A DNA stretch of 64,000 bases from Micromonospora phaseoli (GTDB lineage: Bacteria > Actinomycetota > Actinomycetes > Mycobacteriales > Micromonosporaceae): contig NZ_FNYV01000004.1 in the NCBI RefSeq assembly GCF_900109115.1, positions 124,001-188,000 on the forward strand, given 5' to 3'. The translations under genes and the position numbers were made by a program. Below the pieces are notes generated by a model, which saw only the letters and a list, made by a program, of their open reading frames with translations, did no database searches and was not told where the DNA came from. Within the stretch, counting starts at the first letter, position 1; each line of letters begins with the position of its first letter. Positions 58,261 through 64,000 of this stretch are shown here, piece after piece.

Positions 58261-58872
58261 TCAGTCCGCCACAGAGCCGAAGGTCGGCGTGCCCGCGCTG
58301 TGGTAGGTCAGCATCGCCACCCCGCTACCGGAGGTCCGGCTGTCCACCAGCCGCAGGGCGGCCGGCGGCACACCGTCGGCGAACAGCCGCCGCCCGCGCC
58401 CCAGCACTACCGGGAAGACCAGCAGGTGGTACGTGTCGATCAGCCCCTCGCGCATCAGGGAAACGGCGAGCCTGCCGCTGCCGTGCACCTGCAGCTCCCG
58501 GCCGGGTCGGCTCTTGAGTTCGGTGACGGCCGTGACCAGGTCGCCGTCCAGCCGCTGCGACCCGGACCAGGCCAACTCGTCGGTACGGCTGGTGGCGACG
58601 TGCTTGGGCAGCCGGTTCAACGCGTCCGCGATCGGGTCGGTGGGGTCGCCGTGCCGGGGCCACCAGGCGGCGAAGATGTCGTACGTGTGCCGGCCGAGCA
58701 GAAACGCCTCGGCGCGCTCGAAGACGCCGGTCATCTGGGCACCCACCGCCTCGTCGAAGTACGGCGACAGCCAGCCGCCCAGCTCGAATCCGCCGCCGCG
58801 GTCCTCGTCCGGTGCGCCCGGCCCCTGCATGACGCCGTCGAGGGTCAGGAACGTGGTGAGCGTGAGTCGCAT
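58261..58872 (-). CDS. RibD C-terminal/dihydrofolate-reductase-like protein
   Basis: A 203-residue protein of the RibD C-domain/DHFR-like group common in actinomycetes (T-F-L-T-L-D-G-V-M-Q-G at the N terminus, F-L-L-G-R-H-T-Y-D near 68-76, V-H-G-S-G-R-L near 140-146, V-F-P-V-V-L-G-R-G near 164-172). These are NADPH-binding reductases of unknown substrates. ATG at 58872 follows GGAGGAGAGG. It has its own transcription unit downstream of nothing obvious and probably marks the end of the biosynthetic cluster. Confidence 0.88.
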   Translation of the reverse strand: MRLTLTTFLTLDGVMQGPGAPDEDRGGGFELGGWLSPYFDEAVGAQMTGVFERAEAFLLGRHTYDIFAAWWPRHGDPTDPIADALNRLPKHVATSRTDELAWSGSQRLDGDLVTAVTELKSRPGRELQVHGSGRLAVSLMREGLIDTYHLLVFPVVLGRGRRLFADGVPPAALRLVDSRTSGSGVAMLTYHSAGTPTFGSVAD

Positions 58873-59070
58873 GGTGGCTGCCTCTCCTCCGGGCGACACC
58901 GCGCCGCCCTCCACTGAGCCGACGACCGGCCGGACGACGAATCGACCGTTTCGCCGAACATGTGACCCACACCACAGCACTGAACGGCACCCACAGAATC
59001 GGAGGATCGCCGGCGCCCGATTGAACCGATCCAGCACCACCGCCGTACCTCATGCCGAAGGGAGTGGCCC

Positions 59071-59850
59071 ATGAAGCGCCTGACCCCGTTGCTCACCCTC
59101 CTGTCGGGGGCGATGACGGCTGCCGTGCTGTTCACGATGAGTGCCCAGGCATCTCCACCGGGTACCCAGCCCGTGGCCGGCGGCGGTCCACCGGCCGCCG
59201 CCCCGTCCGCCGAAGCTGACGCCGAGGCCGACGTCGACGCCGAGGTTCCGACCGAGGAGGAGTCGGCGGACCTCGACGACGAACGACCGGGGGTCACCTC
59301 ACCGCCGACGGATCCCGACGCGTCGTCGGCCGGAACCGAGGTCGCATCGGTCGAACAGAACTGGATCGGTGAACTGGAGAACGGCGCCACCATCGCGATC
59401 AGCGTCAAGGACGGCAAGGCCGAGGCCTACGTCTGCGACGGCCAGAGCATGGAGCTGTGGCTCTCCGGTACGGTCAAGGACGGAAAGATCGAGCTGACCG
59501 GAGAAGACGCGAAGCTGTCCGGCGTCATCCGGGGGGACAGCGCCAGCGGCGAGATGGTCGTCGGTGTACGCCGGTGGAAGTTCACCGCCAGGCCCGACGA
59601 CACGGCGCCGGAGGACGCGGTCGTGAAGTCCGGCTCGGGCACCGCGGCGGCGATCTACCGGGTGACCGACGAGACCCGCAAGGCCGGCTTCGACGGCGGC
59701 TGGATCATGTTGCCGGACGGTACCCAGATCGGCATCGTCACCTGGAACGGCACACCGATCACCGCACCGCCGCTGGACCCCGCCTTCAACAGCACCATGG
59801 TCAACGGACTCACCATCACCGCCGAGCCGGTCATCCCCGGGGCGCGGTGA
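59071..59850 (+). CDS. secreted protein of unknown function
   Basis: 259 residues. A signal peptide is clear (MKRLTPLLTLLSG then a hydrophobic core, likely cleavage after A-Q-A near residue 27). A low-complexity, strongly acidic linker (about 45-90, rich in Ala, Asp, Glu) precedes a beta-rich domain with repeated G-K/D-G turns. I do not recognise the family. ATG follows GAAGGGAG. It overlaps the next gene by one base (TGATG), so it is tied to the membrane and Rieske proteins that follow, possibly as an extracytoplasmic redox or sensing set. Confidence 0.75.
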   Translation: MKRLTPLLTLLSGAMTAAVLFTMSAQASPPGTQPVAGGGPPAAAPSAEADAEADVDAEVPTEEESADLDDERPGVTSPPTDPDASSAGTEVASVEQNWIGELENGATIAISVKDGKAEAYVCDGQSMELWLSGTVKDGKIELTGEDAKLSGVIRGDSASGEMVVGVRRWKFTARPDDTAPEDAVVKSGSGTAAAIYRVTDETRKAGFDGGWIMLPDGTQIGIVTWNGTPITAPPLDPAFNSTMVNGLTITAEPVIPGAR

Positions 59851-60482
59851 TGTCCCAGCACCGCCACGGCGGGGCACGTACGGTGCCCCGCCGGCCGCCT
59901 GAGCCGATGGTCGAGGTGACGCGCGACTTCGGTGGCCCGCCCCCGAGCGCCAGGAGGCGGTCGCCCTCGCTGCTGGTGCCGCTGGCCGTCGGGGCGGCAG
60001 TGGCGGTGGCGCTCGGCGTCTACGGCCGCACCCACACCCCGACCGGGATCGCGGTCAACGTGGCCGGCTTCTCCTCGCCGCTGACGGTGAAGGTGTGGCT
60101 GGGCACCGGCGCGGCGTTCTTCGCCGTCATCCAGCTGCTCTCCGCCCTGTCCATGTGGGGGCGCCTCGGTGGGTTCTCCCCGTCCTGGGCCGGGTCGGCG
60201 CACCGCTGGTCGGGCCGGATCGCGTTCCTGCTCACCGTCCCGGTCGCCGTGCACTGCCTGTACGCGCTCGGCTTCGCCGACTACGACACCCGTACGCTGG
60301 CGCACTCCGTGCTGGGCTGCTTCTTCTTCGGCGCCTTCGCCACGAAGATGCTCACGCTGCCCAAGCGTGGCCTCGCCGGCTGGGTGCTGCCGGTGATCGG
60401 CGGAGCCGTGTTCGTCGCACTGATCGGCATCTTCCTGACCTCGTCGGTCTGGTACTTCACCACGTTCGGCATCCAGTTCTGA
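59850..60482 (+). CDS. integral membrane protein (DUF6529-like), possible heme-binding redox protein
   Basis: 210 residues with about five hydrophobic helices after a 40-residue Arg/Pro-rich N terminus. Histidines at helix edges (A-H-R-W-S-G-R near 113-119, V-H-C-L near 128-131, L-A-H-S near 144-147) could bind heme, as in cytochrome b561 or ferric-reductase-like proteins. ATG at 59850 overlaps the previous stop. The adjacent Rieske gene strengthens an electron-transfer role. Family assignment is from memory of similar gene pairs and is uncertain. Confidence 0.72.
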   Translation: MSQHRHGGARTVPRRPPEPMVEVTRDFGGPPPSARRRSPSLLVPLAVGAAVAVALGVYGRTHTPTGIAVNVAGFSSPLTVKVWLGTGAAFFAVIQLLSALSMWGRLGGFSPSWAGSAHRWSGRIAFLLTVPVAVHCLYALGFADYDTRTLAHSVLGCFFFGAFATKMLTLPKRGLAGWVLPVIGGAVFVALIGIFLTSSVWYFTTFGIQF

Positions 60483-60508
60483 CCCTCGGAGAGGCAAGGC
60501 ACCGACAG

Positions 60509-60997
60509 ATGAACCACGAGCAGGCCGGCTGCTGCCGGTCGCGACGAGCCCTGCTGGCCGGCACCGGCGCGGTGGGGGTGGCCGCGTTGACCGGCTGCGC
60601 GACGTACGGCCAGCCGCAGCCGGCGGCTCCCCCGCCACCCGCCGCCGCACCGGGCTCCAGCACCGACCCCTCCGGCACCGCCACTCCGGGTGCCGACGGG
60701 GAGCCGGGCCCTCCGGCGCTGGCCACGCTGGCCGACATCCCGGTCGGCGGTGGGGCGATCTTCGCCGACGCCGGCGTGGTGCTGACCCAGCCGACCGAGG
60801 GGACCATCAAGGCGTACTCCGCGACCTGCACCCACCAGGGCTGCACCGTCACCTCGGTCGCCGACGGCACCATCGTCTGCGCCTGCCACAACAGCGTGTT
60901 CGACATCGCCGATGGCTCGGTACGCAGCGGCCCGGCCGGTGCCCCGCTGCCCGCCGCCAACGTCACCGTCGACGGGGACGCCATCCGGCTGGCCTGA
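60509..60997 (+). CDS. Tat-exported Rieske [2Fe-2S] lipoprotein
   Basis: 162 residues. The N terminus has SRRALLAG and a hydrophobic stretch ending in the lipobox A-L-T-G-C, so it should be Tat-exported and lipid-anchored. A Pro/Ala-rich linker leads to a Rieske domain with the paired motifs C-T-H-Q-G-C and C-A-C-H-N-S, which supply two Cys and two His ligands. ATG at 60509 has GGAGAGG upstream. Together with the preceding membrane protein it suggests a small extracytoplasmic electron-transfer module; the electron donor and acceptor are unknown. Confidence 0.9.
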   Translation: MNHEQAGCCRSRRALLAGTGAVGVAALTGCATYGQPQPAAPPPPAAAPGSSTDPSGTATPGADGEPGPPALATLADIPVGGGAIFADAGVVLTQPTEGTIKAYSATCTHQGCTVTSVADGTIVCACHNSVFDIADGSVRSGPAGAPLPAANVTVDGDAIRLA

Positions 60998-61090
60998 CCC
61001 CTCGCGGCTGGCGATGCGAACTCGATGACGCGGCCCACCCCAGGCCCGGGCCGCGCGGGGCCGTCCGGGGTGCGTCGTGACACCGGACGG

Positions 61091-61124
61091 CCCCTGCCCC
61101 ACCCGGGGGCGGGTGGGGCAGGGG
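61091..61124. terminator. strong hairpin after the Rieske gene
   Basis: A 14-bp perfect stem (61091-61104 with 61111-61124) and 6-base loop, preceded by another hairpin (about 61059-61094) whose 3' arm shares bases with it. It separates the convergent Rieske and cellulase genes. Confidence 0.7.
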
Positions 61125-61136
61125 TCCCGGGCATGG

Positions 61137-63110
61137 TCAGGGCGCGACGCAGGCCAGGTTGGAGATCGCCCCCGACCCGCCGCCGGTCAGCCCGAATGTG
61201 GTGCTGGTCCCGGCGGCCAACTGCCCGTTGTACGGCTCGTTGCGCACCGTGACCGTCGAACCGGAGACGGTCAGCCGGCCGTTCCACAGCGACGAGACGG
61301 TGGTGCCGGCAGACAGCGTCCAGCCGACCGTCCAGCCGGTCGTCGCCGCCGTGCCGGTGTTGCGGACGGTCACCTCCGCCTGGTAGCCGCCCTGCCAGGA
61401 ACTGATCACCCGGTACGTCGCGGCACAGCCCGCGTCGCCACTGCCGTTGTCGGCCGGGGTGGTCAGGGTCAGCGGCGGCGACGCGGTCGAGACGTTGCCG
61501 GCCGCGTCCCGCGCCCGGACCGTGAAGGTGTAGGCGGTCGAGGCGGTGAGGTTGGTGGCGCGGTAGGTGGTGCCGGAGACCGTGCCGATAACGGAGGCCG
61601 CCCCCGACCCGGTGGCGCGCAGCACCTCGTACGAGGTGACGCCCACGTCGTCGGTCGACGCCGTCCAGCTCAGGGCCGCGGCGGTGGCGGTCACCTCGGT
61701 GGCGGTCGGCCGACCCGGCGCGGTCGGCGCGGTGGTGTCACCGGGGCCGGGGCCGCCCGCGTAACGCTCGGCCAGGCTGATCCCGGTGCTGGAGTTGGCG
61801 CCGCCGAGCCGCACCTGGTGGTCGAGTCCGACGAACTTGCCGTTGTGCTGCCAGAGCGCCGGCTTGAGCATCTGGTTGTACTTCGTCTCGTCCCAGCTGG
61901 CCCAGTCGTCCAGCAGCAGGCCGCCGGTGTCACCGGAGTTGGGGTTGAGGCACCAGAACGTGTGGTGGATCCCGTTCTCCACCATCAGGTCGCGCAGCGC
62001 GGCCATCCAGCGATCCTGCCGGGCGTCCTGGCCCAACCGGCCACCCCACTCGCCGACCAGCAGCGGCGCGATGTTCTGCTCGTGGATGTAGAACCAGTTC
62101 GGCCGCCACACGTCGTCGGTCAGCGAGTCCTTGTCGAAGTCACCGGCGAACCAGGGCTGCTCGTAGACCAGCGGCCCGTAGTCGTGCGGTGAGTAGACCA
62201 GCTGGTCCTGTTGCGCGCCGAGGTCGACCGGGTGCTCGGCGACACCACGCAGGTTGCCGCCCCACCAGTTGTAGTGGTAGTTGGGGCTGCGGTCGGGGTT
62301 GGTGTTGGGCGAGTTCCAGGTGGCCCCGGCGCGCGGGTAGATCTCGATGCCCTCGCAGAGGATCAGCAGGTTCGGGTTGATCGCCAGGATCCGCCGGCCC
62401 GCCGTCTCGCACGCGTACTTGAAGTTGTCCTGGTCGGTGCTGGAGTCCCACTTGGCCCGCTGCGGATCGTTCGGGGTGCCGTGCGGCTCGTTCTTGATGT
62501 CCATCGCGACGATGGTGTCGTTCGTCCGGTAGCGGGTCGTGATCCACTCCCAGCCCTGGTAGAAGAGTTCGGGAGTGATGCTCCCCTTCCACCACACCGG
62601 ATAGACGTGCCCGGAGTTGTCGGCGTCGGCGCTGTGCACGTCGAGCATCACCTTCAGGCCGTACCTCTCGCACAGGGCGAGCCAGTGGTCGAAGATCTGC
62701 AGGTTGTTCAGACCTTCGAGGTCCGGGTTGACGTACGTGTTGACGTTCGGCCGGGCCGTCGTCTGGCCGGCCTTCCACTCCAGCAGCAGTTGGGTGGAGA
62801 TGGGGACCCGGACGATGTTGATGCCACGCTCGGCCATCTGGCGGGTGATCGACTCGAGGTTGCCCGACCACAGGCCGTGGAAGACCCGCTCGCTGGCGTT
62901 GAAGCCGAACCAGTTGGCCCCGGTGAGCCAGACCTGGTTGCCGGCCTCGTCGACGATCCTGTTGCCGTCGGTGTGCAGCCAGTCGGCGGTCGGCGCGGCG
63001 GCGACCGCCGACCCCGCCGTGGGTGCCGCGGTGGCCGCGGGCGCGGCGGCCAGGCTGAGCAGGACGATCGCCGCCGTGGCGGCGGCCCTGAGTTTCGTAC
63101 GTGCGGACAT
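61137..63110 (-). CDS. secreted GH5 cellulase with FN3 and CBM2 modules
   Basis: 657 residues: signal peptide (about 1-30), GH5 catalytic domain (about 40-420) with acid/base Glu in I-K-N-E-P-H-G and nucleophile Glu in L-L-V-G-E-W-G-G, a fibronectin type III domain (about 465-550), and a C-terminal CBM2 with paired cysteines (C near 563 and near 655) and exposed Trp residues. It hydrolyses beta-1,4-glucan outside the cell. ATG at 63110 follows AGAGGAAG. A near-perfect CebR operator lies 66 bases upstream, predicting induction by cellobiose. Not part of the NRPS pathway. Confidence 0.95.
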   Translation of the reverse strand: MSARTKLRAAATAAIVLLSLAAAPAATAAPTAGSAVAAAPTADWLHTDGNRIVDEAGNQVWLTGANWFGFNASERVFHGLWSGNLESITRQMAERGINIVRVPISTQLLLEWKAGQTTARPNVNTYVNPDLEGLNNLQIFDHWLALCERYGLKVMLDVHSADADNSGHVYPVWWKGSITPELFYQGWEWITTRYRTNDTIVAMDIKNEPHGTPNDPQRAKWDSSTDQDNFKYACETAGRRILAINPNLLILCEGIEIYPRAGATWNSPNTNPDRSPNYHYNWWGGNLRGVAEHPVDLGAQQDQLVYSPHDYGPLVYEQPWFAGDFDKDSLTDDVWRPNWFYIHEQNIAPLLVGEWGGRLGQDARQDRWMAALRDLMVENGIHHTFWCLNPNSGDTGGLLLDDWASWDETKYNQMLKPALWQHNGKFVGLDHQVRLGGANSSTGISLAERYAGGPGPGDTTAPTAPGRPTATEVTATAAALSWTASTDDVGVTSYEVLRATGSGAASVIGTVSGTTYRATNLTASTAYTFTVRARDAAGNVSTASPPLTLTTPADNGSGDAGCAATYRVISSWQGGYQAEVTVRNTGTAATTGWTVGWTLSAGTTVSSLWNGRLTVSGSTVTVRNEPYNGQLAAGTSTTFGLTGGGSGAISNLACVAP

Positions 63111-63175
63111 GCGACTTCCTCTGGTGGTGGGTGAGGGAGCTGGCACGTCGACGAACGGTCCTGCCCAGCGGACCG

Positions 63176-63189
63176 TGGGAGCGCTTCCA
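63176..63189. promoter_or_regulatory. CebR-type operator
   Basis: TGGGAGCGCTTCCA differs at one base from the CebR consensus TGGGAGCGCTCCCA known from streptomycetes. Its position upstream of the cellulase start fits repression relieved by cello-oligosaccharides. Confidence 0.8.
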
Positions 63190-63228
63190 CGCACACCTTA
63201 GGCGGTCCTGGGTCGGCTGCGGAAGACG

Positions 63229-63924
63229 TCAGACCGAGAGGGCCTCCCGGACGCTGTGTTCCGCCGTGGCGCCACCGTCTCCGGCGGAGGTGACCCGGCC
63301 CGACTCGAGCACGTGGTAGCGGTCCGCCACCCGCAGCGCGAACCCGAGGTGCTGCTCGACCAGGAGCACGCTGAAGCCGGTCTGCGCGATCAGTGCCACG
63401 ATCCGGTCCTGGATCTCGGCGACGACGGACGGCTGGATGCCCTCGGTCGGCTCGTCGAGCATCAGCAGCCGGGGACGGGTGATCAGCGCCCGGGCGATGG
63501 CCAGTTGCTGGCGCTGGCCGCCGGAGAGCAGCCCGGCCCGCCGGCGCAGCAACGGACGCAGCGCCGGGAAGAGGTCGAGCACCTCGGCGGTGGCCGCCGG
63601 CCCGTCCCGACGACCGTCGGCGACCAGGCGCAGGTTCTCCGCGGCCGTCAGGTGCGGAAAGCACTGCTGGCCCTGTGGTACGTACGCGACTCCCCGGGCC
63701 ACCCGTTGGTGCGGGGCGAACCGGGTGATGTCCTCGCCGTCGAGTTCGACCCGGCCGGCGCTCGGGCGCAGCAGGCCGGCGGCCACCCGCAACAGGGTGG
63801 ACTTGCCGGCGCCGTTGTGGCCGAGCACCGTGGCGACCCCGTCGCCGGGCACCGAGACGTCGACGCCGTGCAGCACCCGGCTGCGCCCGTAGCCGGCGTG
63901 CACGCCGCGCATGGTGAGCATCAT
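63229..63924 (-). CDS. urtE: urea/branched-chain amino acid type ABC transporter ATPase UrtE
   Basis: 231 residues, LivF-like ATPase. Walker A GHNGAGKST, Q-loop QGQQCFP, signature LSGGQRQQLAIARA, and Walker B followed by D-E-P-T-E-G-I-Q-P-S, the segment that distinguishes UrtE from LivF. It powers uptake of urea through the UrtABCDE system. ATG at 63924 follows GGAGGC and overlaps the stop of the upstream gene (ATGA). The operon continues beyond the window. Confidence 0.92.
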   Translation of the reverse strand: MMLTMRGVHAGYGRSRVLHGVDVSVPGDGVATVLGHNGAGKSTLLRVAAGLLRPSAGRVELDGEDITRFAPHQRVARGVAYVPQGQQCFPHLTAAENLRLVADGRRDGPAATAEVLDLFPALRPLLRRRAGLLSGGQRQQLAIARALITRPRLLMLDEPTEGIQPSVVAEIQDRIVALIAQTGFSVLLVEQHLGFALRVADRYHVLESGRVTSAGDGGATAEHSVREALSV

Positions 63925-64000
63925 GCCTCCGTAGGCGTCGGGGCCGTCCCGGCATCGACCGGGTGGCCGAGATAGACCTCCTGCACGCGCGGGTCGGCCT
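63921..64000 (-). CDS. urtD: UrtD-like ABC transporter ATPase, C-terminal end
   Basis: The last 25 codons of a gene entering from beyond the window edge. The translated end contains V-Q-E-V-Y-L-G-H, the standard C-terminal motif of LivG/UrtD ATPases, followed by a short Thr/Pro-rich tail. It overlaps the UrtE start by 4 nt. Confidence 0.85.
   Translation of the reverse strand, partial: ADPRVQEVYLGHPVDAGTAPTPTEA

Overview
The window is very G+C-rich actinomycete DNA with strong GC bias at third codon positions and many GTG/TTG starts. A CBM2-bearing secreted cellulase behind a CebR-type operator fits a Micromonosporaceae-like soil actinomycete, but genus and species cannot be fixed from this sequence. 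No rRNA, tRNA, transposase, integrase or CRISPR array was seen.

Positions 1 to about 58,100 form one large, apparently uncharacterised nonribosomal peptide cluster built around heterocyclisation (Cy) modules, of the kind that makes aryl-oxazoline/thiazoline metallophores (pyochelin, yersiniabactin, coelibactin). The core parts are: an aryl-acid AMP ligase (652-2244); a free carrier protein (3666-3896) next to a Cy-A-PCP-TE protein (3924-7880); and a minus-strand operon (34235 down to 19474) coding ArCP-Cy-A-PCP-Cy-A-PCP, then Cy-A-MT-PCP-TE, a saccharopine-dehydrogenase-like reductase, a thiazolinyl-imide-reductase-like protein and a type II thioesterase, every junction overlapping by a few bases. 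A Sfp-type phosphopantetheinyl transferase, an MFS exporter and a YbtPQ/IrtAB-like ABC pair complete the logic of make, export and possibly re-import.

Around this core lies much redox and tailoring chemistry: two FAD amine-oxidase-like proteins, four acyl-CoA-dehydrogenase-fold flavoproteins, two luciferase-like monooxygenases plus an FMN reductase, two P450s and a ferredoxin, a diiron oxygenase, four methyltransferase genes besides the NRPS-embedded one, an aldehyde dehydrogenase, an SDR, a metallo-beta-lactamase-fold hydrolase and four VOC proteins. A second carrier-based subsystem (fatty-acyl-AMP-ligase-like enzyme, free ACP, two free condensation domains) suggests that an acyl group is activated, modified and attached separately.

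Several catalytic sites depart from family rules. The TE of the Cy-A-MT-PCP-TE protein has Gly in place of the nucleophilic Ser. The Cy domain of the 3924-7880 protein has lost its first catalytic Asp and other core motifs. The first A domain of the large NRPS has a code mixing Cys-type and Thr-type positions. The aryl ligase has Ala where an aromatic pocket residue is usual. Together these argue for a product not simply equal to a known siderophore. No aryl-acid synthase and no obvious pathway-specific DNA-binding regulator lies in the window, but a TGTGTTGY octamer recurs at gene starts across the cluster.

From about 58,260 to 64,000 the genes look ordinary: a RibD-like reductase, a three-gene set for a secreted protein, a membrane protein and a Tat-exported Rieske lipoprotein, a GH5 cellulase, and the end of a urea/branched-chain amino acid type ABC transporter operon (UrtD end, UrtE).
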